Positions 1 through 7,927 of a stretch of 64,000 nucleotides of DNA are shown piece after piece. The stretch's first letter is position 1, and every line of letters starts with the position of its first letter. The translations under genes were made by a program, and so were the position numbers. The stretch is from SHLQ01 sp964451305 (GTDB taxonomy: Bacteria; Actinomycetota; Acidimicrobiia; Acidimicrobiales; SHLQ01). The stretch lies in NCBI GenBank assembly GCA_964451305.1, contig CAYVHV010000003.1:62001-126000 (forward strand). The letters run 5' to 3'. The notes beneath the pieces were generated by a model. That model saw only the letters and a list, made by a program, of their open reading frames with translations. It was not told the DNA's origin and made no database searches.

Positions 1-55
1 TTCGCCGGGCCGAGGTAATGATGCGAACCGGAACCGATGACGTTTCCGCGGTCAC
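1..55 (-). CDS. Possible 5' end of an unidentified gene (partial)
   Basis: Directly after the stop codon of the histidine phosphatase gene, a GTG at 55 (minus strand) opens a frame that stays open to the window edge and would encode about 18 residues starting VTAETSSVPVRIIT. Its position two codons after the upstream stop fits translational coupling in one operon. The stretch is too short to identify a family, and the frame could simply be open by chance. Confidence 0.25.
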   Translation of the reverse strand, partial: MTAETSSVPVRIITSARR

Positions 56-58
56 CGG

Positions 59-664
59 CTACAAGATGTCCGATTCCTGCGACGACGACAACTCGCCCTC
101 GTCGATGAGATCGACCCGTTCGCCAGGAGTCACCGTGCCATCAGCTGCGATGTCGATCCAGATGGCGCCCAAGTTGGGGAGTCTGCCGCGACGTTGACCA
201 AGCCGCTCTTCCAACATGTAGACGATGCCACCATGGGCAACGACCAGCGCCTCGTCGCCTGGGGCGATCATGTCAGCAACGATCTTGAGCCCAGCTTCGA
301 CACGGAGCCACAGCTCCGGATCATGTTCGTAGTTCGGGGGGCGATCCTCAGCATCGAGGTAGCCGGGCCATTCCCGTTCGATGTCTGAGCGGGTTAGGCC
401 ACTCCATTCACCAGCGCTTCGTTCGATGAGCTCGGGCACGGGGACGATCGGTCCAATTCCGAGCTCGTTGGAAATGATGTACGCGGTTTCGGCAGCTCGA
501 GACAGCGTCGACGATGCGATCATCGAGAACGAACCGAGGTTCTTGGCGGCGGCGTGGGCTTGTCGGCGGCCGAGCGCAGAGAGCGGAATATCGGCCTGTC
601 CTTGCCATCGCCCTTCAGCGTTCCACTCCGATTGACCGTGGCGAACGAGGAGAATGCGGGACAT
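59..664 (-). CDS. Histidine phosphatase (phosphoglycerate mutase-like)
   Basis: A 201-residue member of the histidine phosphatase superfamily, cytoplasmic. The catalytic motif RHG lies at residues 8-10 (ILLVRHGQSEWN), followed by the acidic region LIERSAGEWSGL and the second catalytic histidine in VVAHGG. Members include cofactor-dependent phosphoglycerate mutases and broad phosphatases; at this length it is more like the GpmB/CobC-type phosphatases than glycolytic Gpm, so the substrate is open. The frame extends upstream to 880, but the start at 664 is chosen because the family begins a few residues before RHG and because TACGTT (complement of 672-677) ends seven bases before this ATG, as in a leaderless mRNA. 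It is divergent from the MoaD-like gene. Confidence 0.85.
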   Translation of the reverse strand: MSRILLVRHGQSEWNAEGRWQGQADIPLSALGRRQAHAAAKNLGSFSMIASSTLSRAAETAYIISNELGIGPIVPVPELIERSAGEWSGLTRSDIEREWPGYLDAEDRPPNYEHDPELWLRVEAGLKIVADMIAPGDEALVVAHGGIVYMLEERLGQRRGRLPNLGAIWIDIAADGTVTPGERVDLIDEGELSSSQESDIL

Positions 665-671
665 GGCTTTT

Positions 672-698
672 AACGTACACTCTGCTGCCTCGTACACT
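672..698. promoter_or_regulatory. Divergent leaderless promoters
   Basis: Two -10 hexamers face away from each other in the 40-base gap. TACGTT (complement of 672-677) ends seven bases before the phosphatase ATG at 664, and TACACT (693-698) ends six bases before the GTG at 705. Both spacings place the transcription start on or next to the start codon. Confidence 0.5.
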
Positions 699-704
699 GA
701 CCTT

Positions 705-941
705 GTGCCAACACTTCGTCTCTTTGCAACCGTTCGAGTCGCCGCCGGAACCGGTAAGGCGCAATTTGATGGCGAGACCGTCGATGAAGTCCTGCAGAAC
801 GCATCCGCGGAGTTCGGCGATGAGTTCGCGAACCTCATTCCGATCTGTCGTATCTGGGTCAACGGCGTAACCGCCGACACCTCAACGGTGGTCAGTGCGG
901 GGGACGAAGTTGCGTTGTTGCCGCCCGTTTCCGGCGGCTAA
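705..941 (+). CDS. MoaD/ThiS-family sulfur carrier protein
   Basis: A 78-residue ubiquitin-fold protein starting VPTLRLFATVR and ending in the di-glycine tail PPVSGG, which in MoaD/ThiS is adenylated and thiocarboxylated to carry sulfur for molybdopterin, thiamine or other cofactors. The conserved GDEVALLPPVSGG ending is plain. The start is taken as GTG 705 rather than the ATG at 654, because the fold begins here and TACACT (693-698) sits six bases upstream. No MoaE, ThiG or MoeB partner lies nearby, so the pathway is not settled; stand-alone copies of this type are common in actinobacteria. Confidence 0.8.
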   Translation: MPTLRLFATVRVAAGTGKAQFDGETVDEVLQNASAEFGDEFANLIPICRIWVNGVTADTSTVVSAGDEVALLPPVSGG

Positions 942-1035
942 CCCACGTCGGAGATCCTCCCGAAGCTCATAGTTCAGCGTTCACTGCCGACTAGGTTGAT
1001 GCGTAGGCCATACACCGTCGTAAAAAGGAACTGCT

Positions 1036-1581
1036 ATGACCCCAGAACTCGACCTTGTCAGCGACCCGTCGTTTCTCGACGATCTTCAGTCGCGGACCAT
1101 GGAAGATCTGCGGACGGTCCGTTCTCGACTGCAGACGTTGGAGAACAGCTGCTCATACGTACGACGCCTGATCCAGGGGCGCGTCGACATCATCGGTGGA
1201 GAACTCCAGCGCCGTCGTGAGGGTGGGGCTGAAGGCGACTCCGGTGAACTCATCGGTCGCCTCCCAGACATCCTCTCCGAAGCGCGCGGGGCGGTCTCGC
1301 CCGGCTCTGTTCGTCCACCACATTCGCTCGAGCCCGATGCGGAAGTTAGCGCCAAGCTCGAAGCAAGGCTCGAAGAGATCGTCCCGGTCGACCAGCTCAG
1401 CGATGTCGTTGCGATGGAGGAAGACGCACTGTCATCGAGCCTTCTCGAGCTCAACGCCCTCGAGGACAATGTCTCGGAAGAGCGTCGAACCCTGCACCGT
1501 CTCATCGACACGGTTCAGGCAGAGGTCACCCGTCGCTACACCACCGGCGAGGCGACGGTCGACGGTTTGCTGCCGTCATAG
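1036..1581 (+). CDS. rsiG: RsiG-type c-di-GMP-binding anti-sigma factor
   Basis: A 181-residue, largely helical protein. Residues 36-51 match the RsiG signature E(X)3S(X)2R(X)3Q(X)3D exactly (E36, S40, R43, Q47, D51). A second helix near the C terminus (EERRTLHRLIDTVQAEV) followed by RRYTTGEATVDGLL has the family's typical ending. In Streptomyces, RsiG bound to c-di-GMP sequesters the flagellar/sporulation sigma factor WhiG; the family was earlier named aerial mycelium formation protein. The second helix has E-x3-T-x2-R rather than the full signature, so the protein may resemble the single-motif dimeric RsiG described from Rubrobacter. A ribosome site (AAGGAA) precedes ATG 1036. No whiG lies in the window. 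Confidence 0.8.
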   Translation: MTPELDLVSDPSFLDDLQSRTMEDLRTVRSRLQTLENSCSYVRRLIQGRVDIIGGELQRRREGGAEGDSGELIGRLPDILSEARGAVSPGSVRPPHSLEPDAEVSAKLEARLEEIVPVDQLSDVVAMEEDALSSSLLELNALEDNVSEERRTLHRLIDTVQAEVTRRYTTGEATVDGLLPS

Positions 1582-1649
1582 ATCTGAGAATTTGGTCTCA
1601 CTTTTTGTGAACCGCTCTAGACTCGTTCACTCCGCCGTTCAGCGGATTT

Positions 1650-1725
1650 GCCGCCTTAGCTCAGTTGGTAGAGCAACGCTCTTGTAAAGCGTAGGTCATC
1701 GGTTCGACTCCGATAGGCGGCTCCA
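1650..1725 (+). tRNA. tRNA-Thr (anticodon TGT), CCA encoded
   Basis: A full cloverleaf is visible. The acceptor arms are GCCGCCT (1650-1656) and AGGCGGC (1715-1721), the D arm is GCTCAGTTGGTAGAGC, and the anticodon stem-loop is ACGCT-CTTGTAA-AGCGT with anticodon TGT. The T arm contains GGTTCGACTCC, the discriminator is T, and the CCA tail is encoded. A likely -10 box TAGACT lies at 1618-1623, about 26 bases upstream. Confidence 0.97.
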
Positions 1726-1811
1726 ATTGTGTCTAGCCCCACCTTCGAGGTCGGGCGAATGGCTTGCGGGGGTGCTTGTATTGCGACGCCGCGCAGGCGA
1801 GAATTGCCCCG

Positions 1812-2069
1812 ATGGCATTGACAGAACGTGATCTCGCAATTATCGAGTTCGAACGAACGTGGTGGTCGAACGAAGGCCCAAAGGAAGCGCTCATCCGTGA
1901 ACGCTTCGATCTTTCGACTTCGCGCTACTACGACCTCCTCTCGGACATTGTCGACTCTGAAGAGGCGCTCTCATTCGATCCCCTCGTGATCCGACGTCTT
2001 CGCCGGCTACGTGCTCGCCGCCGGCGTGCGCGTTTCGAGGGCCAAATGCAACGGCCACCAGCACGATGA
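1812..2069 (+). CDS. DUF3263 family protein
   Basis: An 85-residue basic protein starting MALTERDLAIIEFERTWW, the hallmark opening of DUF3263. The family resembles short helix-turn-helix proteins, and its function is unknown. The C terminus is arginine-rich (RRLRRLRARRRRARF), which suggests nucleic-acid binding. ATG 1812 is chosen over the ATG at 1764 because family members begin at this point. Its stop overlaps the next gene's start (ATGA at 2066-2069). The same pair, DUF3263 then a LytR_C membrane protein, occurs in Mycobacterium tuberculosis as Rv0430-Rv0431. Confidence 0.8.
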   Translation: MALTERDLAIIEFERTWWSNEGPKEALIRERFDLSTSRYYDLLSDIVDSEEALSFDPLVIRRLRRLRARRRRARFEGQMQRPPAR

Positions 2070-2731
2070 CAGAGGGATTCCACGCAGCCGACGACGGCTC
2101 ACTCGCTCGCTCCACCGGTGGAGCTGCAGCACGCGGCGCAATGCTGATCGCCTTGGCGATTGTCATTGGCCTTGTTCTATTGATGTTCGCTCTCGACGAC
2201 CCAGAGACCGAGGTCGCGGCCGTCGTCGATGACACCGAAGAGGTCGAGGGTGACGATGAAGCTGTCGAGGGCGGCGTAACCGTTGGCGAGGCGAGTGATG
2301 TTGATGACACCGCCACCGAAGCTGCTGACGGGGCGGGTGGTGACGCCGACGCAGGCGCCGAAACCGAGAGTATCCCCGAAGAGCCTCTTGAAACTAATGT
2401 TGCTCGCCCTCCATCAGAGGTGAATGTGCTCGTCGCGAACGCGGTCGGCATTGCTGGTATCGCAGGGGCGACAGCCGACGTTCTGATTGCCGATGGATAC
2501 ATCGGCGTAGCCGGAGACGCTCCCAACGGCCCAACGTCGGTGATTCTGTACAAAGAAGGCTTCGATGCTGACGCGATTGCTGTGGCAGGGCTTCTCGGTG
2601 CCGGTCCGGACATCGTTCAGCCCGTTTCACCAGATGGTTCGATTCCGGTCAACCAGAACGCTCAAACTCAGGCTGCGGCCGCGAACGTCATTGTGATCAT
2701 TGGATCCGACGGCGCAATTCAAACCCCGTAG
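2066..2731 (+). CDS. Membrane-anchored LytR_C domain protein (VirR-like)
   Basis: A 221-residue protein with a short cytoplasmic N terminus and one membrane segment (about residues 25-43, ALAIVIGLVLLMF). A highly acidic, low-complexity linker (about 44-115) follows, then an extracellular LytR_C domain (about 118-200, beginning EVNVLVANAVGIAGIA). LytR_C domains occur on or beside LCP enzymes that attach polymers to the cell wall. The M. tuberculosis homologue VirR (Rv0431) affects wall permeability and vesicle release, and the conserved DUF3263 neighbour supports that relation. The TAG stop is in the same frame as the downstream otsB, which lacks an obvious start codon. Confidence 0.75.
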   Translation: MTEGFHAADDGSLARSTGGAAARGAMLIALAIVIGLVLLMFALDDPETEVAAVVDDTEEVEGDDEAVEGGVTVGEASDVDDTATEAADGAGGDADAGAETESIPEEPLETNVARPPSEVNVLVANAVGIAGIAGATADVLIADGYIGVAGDAPNGPTSVILYKEGFDADAIAVAGLLGAGPDIVQPVSPDGSIPVNQNAQTQAAAANVIVIIGSDGAIQTP

Positions 2732-2743
2732 AGAGTCAAACAC

Positions 2744-3541
2744 CTGACTCCTGATTCGCCTCCTAGTTTTGCTTCGGTCGTAGCCGTCGCAGCATCCTCT
2801 CCCAAGAGCGTTGGAATCTTCAGCGATTTCGACGGCACGTTGTCGCACATCATTGCTGACCCCGAGGCGGTGCAACCGGTCGATGGGGCCGTTGAAGCCC
2901 TCTCCAACCTCGCGCACTCCAGTGGGCGAGTCGCTGTCGTGTCCGGACGCCCGGTGTCGTTTCTCGAACAGTTCTTTGACGCTCCACTCGAGCTGTCCGG
3001 CTTGTATGGGATCGAGCACCGCAAAGATGGTGAGCAGACCGTCGATTCAACCGCGGTTGAATGGATGCCCGTAATTTCCAGCGTTGCGACCGACGCCGCC
3101 GAACAGTTCGGCGCGTCGGCTGTCGAAGACAAGACCTATTCACTCACCGTGCACTATCGCGGGGCGACACCCGAGCGAGCAGCCGACGTTGAGAGCTGGG
3201 CCGCGCAGGTTGCTGCGGACAAGGGCCTGCATGCCCGGTCGGCCAAGATGTCGGTGGAGATCCATCCGCCGATCGAACGCGACAAGGGCGACGCTATCGG
3301 GGACATGCTCAAGGGACTTTCCGCTGCGGTCTATTTCGGAGACGATGTCGGCGATCGCTCGGGATTTGAACGTCTCCTCGCCGCACAACAGGACGGTTCG
3401 CTCGTCGCCACGGCTGCGGTGCTCGTCAATGGCGCCGAAACGCCGAAGGAGCTCATCGACATCGTTTCCGATGTCGTCGCAACCCCTGAAGATGTCGTTG
3501 CGCTGCTCACTGAGCTGAGCAGCGCAATGTCCGCAAGCTAG
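2744..3541 (+). CDS. otsB: Trehalose-6-phosphate phosphatase OtsB (start uncertain)
   Basis: HAD-superfamily phosphatase that dephosphorylates trehalose-6-phosphate. Visible motifs are the nucleophile motif DFDGTLS (codons from 2825), the motif II region VVSGRPVSFLEQFF, GLYGIEH, SVEIHPPIERDKGDAI, and motif IV YFGDDVGDRSGFE. The only standard start in frame, TTG 2840, lies after the catalytic aspartates and would give a dead enzyme. Upstream of it no ATG, GTG or TTG occurs back to the preceding in-frame TAG at 2729. A CTG at 2744 is the best non-standard candidate and is used here (265 residues). The alternative is readthrough of that TAG, fusing OtsB to the LytR_C protein. The gene converges on otsA and their stop codons overlap. 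Confidence 0.8.
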   Translation: MTPDSPPSFASVVAVAASSPKSVGIFSDFDGTLSHIIADPEAVQPVDGAVEALSNLAHSSGRVAVVSGRPVSFLEQFFDAPLELSGLYGIEHRKDGEQTVDSTAVEWMPVISSVATDAAEQFGASAVEDKTYSLTVHYRGATPERAADVESWAAQVAADKGLHARSAKMSVEIHPPIERDKGDAIGDMLKGLSAAVYFGDDVGDRSGFERLLAAQQDGSLVATAAVLVNGAETPKELIDIVSDVVATPEDVVALLTELSSAMSAS

Positions 3542-4926
3542 CTGAGTTCACCATCGGGCGCCGCCGCGGCGAGCTGCTCGTCGAGCCATATCCGCGGGTT
3601 GCGAGATGTCGCGATATCGAGAAGATCGGCGGCGGTATCTTTGCGCTGGCCCTCATCCATATCGATGATGTCGGACATGGCCTGAGCGGTCTGCATGATG
3701 TCATATGCGTGTACTTCGGTCGCAATGCCCGACATCTCATCGAAGATGCCAGCCTCTCGACTCAGCATGACGAGGCCATTCCGCTCGTTGACGATTGGTC
3801 CTTCGCTCGCAACGAGGTTCAGACCATCGCGAATCGGGTTGACCAACAACGCGTCGTAACGGCGCAAGATCGCGATCGCCCGAGGATAATTGTTCTCGAT
3901 CGAATAGTGAATTGGAGTCCAGTCCGGTGTTCGCCAGCGAGCGTTGATCTCTTCGATCGCCGCCTCGACCTCAGCGCGATAGCGCCCGTAGTCGGCAACG
4001 TCGGTCCTCGTGGGTGAGAACGACGCGGCAAAGATCACTTCACCATGAAGGTCAGGGCGCATCGCAAGAAGTTCATCGAACGCCCAGAAGCCGCGGATGA
4101 TGTTCTTCGATAGTTCGAGTCGTTCGGCGCGTCCGATAACGAACGCGTCACCGACCGCAGCATTGAGCTCAGCAAACTCGAACTCGCACTCGGGTGACGT
4201 TGCCATCTCTTTGAGCTGAGCAACATCGGAACCGAGCGGTGATACGAACGTATTTGTTGGTCGGACACCGAGGTTCTCGCGGCAATCATCGATGAAGGCA
4301 TCACTCCAGCGACTCGAATGGAAGCCCAGCGATCCCGCGGCCATGTACCCCAACAACAGTTCGGTTCTCGCGAGCTCAGGAAGAATGCGGAGAGCTCCCG
4401 GCGTGGGGAATGGCGTGTGGCTGAAGTGGACGATGGAGATGTCGGGGCGTTCGTCGCGGATGTGAGGCGCGGTGAGCGCAAGGTGGTAGTCCTGGAGAAG
4501 AACGATCGAGTTCTCTTCGGCTTCGGCGACGATCGTCTCGGCGAACACGCGGTTGAAACGACGGAACGCCGACCAGGCTTCGTACCAGGTGGTGTCGATC
4601 ACAGGTTCACGCGAACGATTGTAGAGATCGTGGTAGATGTACCAGAGCGTCTCGTTGGCGATTGTGTTGTATGCAAGGTCGAGGTCGCCAGGATCGATAT
4701 CGAGTGTGCGGACGCGGAAGCCTTCGGCTTCGATCACCCCGGACGAGGCAGCGCGCCGATCTCCTTCTGAGAGGCCGGCCGCCATCCACGTGGTTTCGGT
4801 CCCAGCGACGAGCGGTCCGATTCCTGAGACGAGCCCGCCTGCTCCGCGAGAGGGAACGAGGTCGTCTCCGTCGAGCGTGAAGGAGACCGGGCCGCGGTTA
4901 GATGCGATGAGAAGTGGACGTGACAC
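3538..4926 (-). CDS. otsA: Trehalose-6-phosphate synthase OtsA
   Basis: A 462-residue glycosyltransferase family 20 enzyme that makes trehalose-6-phosphate from a nucleotide-activated glucose and glucose-6-phosphate. Key segments are the N-terminal SNRGPVSF and RGAGGLVSGI (acceptor loop), LLQDYHLAL, HFSHTPFPTP, and the sugar-nucleotide region ending in RDGLNLVASEG. Length is typical for the family. The start is GTG 4926: the -10-like TAGGGT (complement of 4933-4938) ends six bases before it, implying a leaderless mRNA. Together with the convergent otsB this gives the complete two-step OtsAB pathway for the osmolyte trehalose. Confidence 0.95.
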   Translation of the reverse strand: MSRPLLIASNRGPVSFTLDGDDLVPSRGAGGLVSGIGPLVAGTETTWMAAGLSEGDRRAASSGVIEAEGFRVRTLDIDPGDLDLAYNTIANETLWYIYHDLYNRSREPVIDTTWYEAWSAFRRFNRVFAETIVAEAEENSIVLLQDYHLALTAPHIRDERPDISIVHFSHTPFPTPGALRILPELARTELLLGYMAAGSLGFHSSRWSDAFIDDCRENLGVRPTNTFVSPLGSDVAQLKEMATSPECEFEFAELNAAVGDAFVIGRAERLELSKNIIRGFWAFDELLAMRPDLHGEVIFAASFSPTRTDVADYGRYRAEVEAAIEEINARWRTPDWTPIHYSIENNYPRAIAILRRYDALLVNPIRDGLNLVASEGPIVNERNGLVMLSREAGIFDEMSGIATEVHAYDIMQTAQAMSDIIDMDEGQRKDTAADLLDIATSRNPRIWLDEQLAAAAPDGELS

Positions 4927-4935
4927 GCTTCCACC

Positions 4936-5940
4936 CTAGGAGGTTCGCGGACCTCGCATGAGCGTCGACCAAAGCGATCGGTAGTTCGGCCAGATTGTGG
5001 TGTCCTCGAGATAGCCCGCGTCGCGTAGCGCTCGATGCAACTTTGGCAAGTTTCGAAAGGGAACGCCGGAGTCGACGTGGTGTGCGAGGTGGTAACCGAC
5101 GTTGAATGGCGACATGAAGATATTCGGGAGCCAATGCTGTTCGACATGGTGAGTGGTCTCGCGTCGATCGTTCGAACGCGTCATGCCACCGTGCTCGGCG
5201 ATCGATCGCAACCGATTCTGGACTTGGTACCACGTGACGTAGGGGAGGACCCACAGCACCGGGTAGTGCCACCACCGTGCAAAAAAGACGAACACCGCAG
5301 CGAGGAGCACCTGCCCAAGAATGAAACGGGCCGTGAGGTCTCGGTACTCGCGGTTCTGGAAGCCGGCGAGGCGCGGTTTCAACGTGCGGTAGCCCGAGAC
5401 TCCGGTGGCGTCTCGGCGGAGCTTCCGGCGCATCGACACTTTGGAGATTGGGTAGAAGGCGTAGAGCAGAAAGTCGGGCTCGTTCGGTCCGAACTCGTCC
5501 CGGTGATGGTTGGCGTGGCCTCGACGGTAGTGATGCGTGCCGGTTCCCAGCGGGAGCCACCCGAGAATCCTGATACCGATGAAATCGTTCATCATCCGGT
5601 TCGAGAACAGCAGTCGATGTGCTGCCTCGTGGTGGAGGATGTACATGCGGGTCTGAATCATGCCCATCGCAGCGAACGCAAGAGCGAGCACCCACCACGT
5701 GGGAGTAGATACGACCGCCCACGTGACGAGCACCGGTGCGATCAGAACCAGCGCAACGGTGACTGCGTTTCGGCCGTTATCGATCTTGCGAAGCTCCGCG
5801 CGGAACTCCGGTCGTGGACGACCGTCCGCCCGGAGAAGGTCACTTCCGGTGAACGTGTTGGCGATTTCGTCCACCATGCCACCGGTCATCGACGCGACGA
5901 TGTCGTCATGGGACAGAGCATCGCTCGCCGGTTGCGTCAT
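4936..5940 (-). CDS. Membrane fatty-acid desaturase family protein
   Basis: A 334-residue integral membrane di-iron enzyme. All three histidine boxes are present: HEAAH after the second hydrophobic segment, a box around HANHH (preceded by THHYRRG), and HLAHH near the C terminus. Hydrophobic stretches (about residues 57-100 and 200-235) match the two-hairpin topology. The family introduces double bonds or hydroxyls into acyl chains, carotenoids or sterols, and the substrate cannot be read from sequence. The start is ATG 5940, preceded by TACTCT (complement of 5947-5952) with six intervening bases, a leaderless arrangement. The stop lies only nine bases before the otsA start, inside the otsA promoter. 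Confidence 0.85.
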   Translation of the reverse strand: MTQPASDALSHDDIVASMTGGMVDEIANTFTGSDLLRADGRPRPEFRAELRKIDNGRNAVTVALVLIAPVLVTWAVVSTPTWWVLALAFAAMGMIQTRMYILHHEAAHRLLFSNRMMNDFIGIRILGWLPLGTGTHHYRRGHANHHRDEFGPNEPDFLLYAFYPISKVSMRRKLRRDATGVSGYRTLKPRLAGFQNREYRDLTARFILGQVLLAAVFVFFARWWHYPVLWVLPYVTWYQVQNRLRSIAEHGGMTRSNDRRETTHHVEQHWLPNIFMSPFNVGYHLAHHVDSGVPFRNLPKLHRALRDAGYLEDTTIWPNYRSLWSTLMRGPRTS

Positions 5941-6125
5941 GTCGTCAGAGTACCGAACCGTTCGTCAGTAGTGCCACACATGTTTCGGTCGCCCTCGCGA
6001 GGCGAGCGATCGAGAAGGTTCGGCGTGTGCGAGATCTTGGCAGAGAAATCGGTGTGTTCACCCATTGGTTTGAACGTAGCGAATAAGGCCGTCCACTAGC
6101 CGTGCCGATAGGCAATACTTGCTCT

Positions 6126-7115
6126 ATGCGAATCGTGGCAGCGCCTGACAAGTTCAAAGGAACGGCGACAGCGCAGGAGGTTTCCGCTGCGATTGCGAGC
6201 GCCGCCAAAATCGCGGGCTATGCGTGCACGCAGGTGCCCATGGCCGACGGGGGCGAGGGGACACTGGCAGCGTTGGGTGGAGCGAATCGTTCTTCGCTTG
6301 TGACCGGCCCGCTCGGTAGCCCGGTCAACGCGGAGTGGCGATTCGACCAAGGGTTAGCTGTCCTGGAGATGGCGCAATCGTCGGGACTTGTGCTCGCTGG
6401 GGGGAAGGAAAAGAACGATCCGCTCGCCGCGACTACCGCCGGGGTGGGAGAACTGATCTCCGAAGCGGTCGATGCGGGAGCGACGCGCATCATCATCGGA
6501 GTCGGCGGGTCGGCAACGACCGACGGAGGGCTCGGCGCTATCGAGGCACTCGGCGGGTCTGCTGCGCGGCTGACGGGCGTCGACGTCGTTGTTGCCTGCG
6601 ATGTACGGACACTCTTTGTTGATGCCGCCACCGTGTTTGCACCACAAAAGGGAGCGAGCCCTGCGCAGATCTCGATGCTCAGCAACCGCCTCTCAGCGCT
6701 TGTCGACGACTACCGCTCCCGATTTGGAATCGACGTTTCGACACTCGTTCGCGGTGGTGCTGCTGGTGGGCTTGCAGGCGGCCTCGCCGCACTTGGCGCG
6801 ACCTTGGTCGACGGCTTTGACATCGTGGCTGAGATCATCGGGCTTGCAGAAGCCGTGATCGGCGCGGACATGGTCATTACCGGAGAAGGCTTTCTCGATG
6901 ATGAGTCATTCAACGGCAAAGTGATTGGAGGAGTTGCGACACTCGCGGCTGTGCATAGCGTTCCGGTTCTCGCCATTGCGGGCCAGGTCTTCGACCATGT
7001 TGAGGACCGGATCGACGCCATCTCGCTCGCCGACGAGTTCGGTCTAGAGCGCGCCCTAACCAATACGACCGACGCCGTCACCGAGGCAGTACTACAACGA
7101 TTGGAACGCTCTTGA
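6126..7115 (+). CDS. Glycerate kinase (GarK/GlxK family)
   Basis: A 329-residue kinase that phosphorylates glycerate, feeding C2/C3 acids into glycolysis. Family motifs are APDKFKGTATAQEV at the N terminus, PMADGGEGT, the glycine-rich GVGGSATTDGG, and VITGEGFLDDESFNGK. Cytoplasmic; length normal. ATG 6126 is chosen over the ATG at 6102 because the family starts MRIVAAPDKFKG, and AATACT (6114-6119) lies six bases before it. No tartronate-semialdehyde reductase or glyoxylate gene lies nearby, so the source of glycerate is not shown by context. Confidence 0.92.
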   Translation: MRIVAAPDKFKGTATAQEVSAAIASAAKIAGYACTQVPMADGGEGTLAALGGANRSSLVTGPLGSPVNAEWRFDQGLAVLEMAQSSGLVLAGGKEKNDPLAATTAGVGELISEAVDAGATRIIIGVGGSATTDGGLGAIEALGGSAARLTGVDVVVACDVRTLFVDAATVFAPQKGASPAQISMLSNRLSALVDDYRSRFGIDVSTLVRGGAAGGLAGGLAALGATLVDGFDIVAEIIGLAEAVIGADMVITGEGFLDDESFNGKVIGGVATLAAVHSVPVLAIAGQVFDHVEDRIDAISLADEFGLERALTNTTDAVTEAVLQRLERS

Positions 7116-7132
7116 GCTTCCCAAACGCCGAG

Positions 7133-7146
7133 CGACTTCCGAGTCG
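7133..7146. terminator. Short hairpin between convergent genes
   Basis: CGACT (7133-7137) pairs with AGTCG (7142-7146) across a TCCG loop, in the 32-base gap between two convergent genes. It is only five base pairs with no T-tract, so a terminator role is tentative. Confidence 0.25.
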
Positions 7147-7147
7147 G

Positions 7148-7927
7148 TTAGAGGATCTGACTGAGGAAGAGCTTGGTGCGGTCTTCCTGAGGGTTGGTGA
7201 AGAAGTGTTCTGGGGTTCCAACTTCGACGATCTCGCCGTCGGCCATGAAGACGACGCGGTCGGCAACCTCGCGGGCGAAGCCCATCTCGTGAGTCACGAC
7301 GATCATGGTCATGCCTTCAGTGGCAAGGTCCTTCATCGTGTCGAGAACTTCCTTGATCATTTCGGGATCGAGCGCTGACGTGGGCTCGTCGAAAAGGATG
7401 ACCTTCGGCTTCATCGCAAGCGAGCGGGCGATCGCTACACGCTGCTGCTGACCTCCGGAGAGCTGACCCGGAAACTTGTGCGCCTGGTCTGGAATCTTCA
7501 CTCGTTCGAGAAGTTCCATCGCGGTGGCCTCGGCCTCGGCTTTGGCGATATTGCGCACGTTGCGAGGAGCGAGCGTGATGTTTTCAAGAACGGTCATATG
7601 TGGGAACAGGTTGAAACTCTGAAACACCATGCCGGTTTCACGGCGAATGTTCTGAATCGACTTCACATCGTCGGAAAGTTCGATCCCGTCGACCTCGATG
7701 ATTCCCCGGTCGTGACGCTCGAGTCGGTTGATACAGCGGATCAGGGTGGACTTGCCCGAGCCTGAGGGCCCGATCACCACGACCACTTCCTGCTCTCCGA
7801 CCTTCATGTCGATGCTGTGCAGCGCATGGAAGTCCCCATAGAACTTGTCCATGTTTTGGACATCGATCATGACGCGGCCGTTGCCACCAACTTGCGTGGC
7901 ATCTGAATTGATCTTCGGTTCGCTCAT
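7148..7927 (-). CDS. aapP: Amino-acid ABC transporter ATP-binding protein
   Basis: A 259-residue ATPase of the polar amino-acid uptake family. Walker A is GPSGSGKST (about residues 54-62), the Q-loop is GMVFQSFNLFPHMT, the signature is LSGGQQQR and Walker B is VILFDEPTSALDPE, followed by the H-loop VVTHEMGFAREVADRV. It powers the two permeases encoded immediately upstream; its ATG overlaps the stop of the second permease (ATGA). Order and size match aapJQMP/bztABCD systems, which take up a broad range of L-amino acids including glutamate, glutamine, aspartate and asparagine. Confidence 0.93.
   Translation of the reverse strand: MSEPKINSDATQVGGNGRVMIDVQNMDKFYGDFHALHSIDMKVGEQEVVVVIGPSGSGKSTLIRCINRLERHDRGIIEVDGIELSDDVKSIQNIRRETGMVFQSFNLFPHMTVLENITLAPRNVRNIAKAEAEATAMELLERVKIPDQAHKFPGQLSGGQQQRVAIARSLAMKPKVILFDEPTSALDPEMIKEVLDTMKDLATEGMTMIVVTHEMGFAREVADRVVFMADGEIVEVGTPEHFFTNPQEDRTKLFLSQIL

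Noticed and set aside
5035..6099. Long plus-strand open frame of 354 codons over the desaturase gene
   Set aside because: It is antisense to a gene with clear histidine boxes, and its translation is rich in His, Arg and Glu with no family resemblance. Long shadow frames are common at this G+C content.
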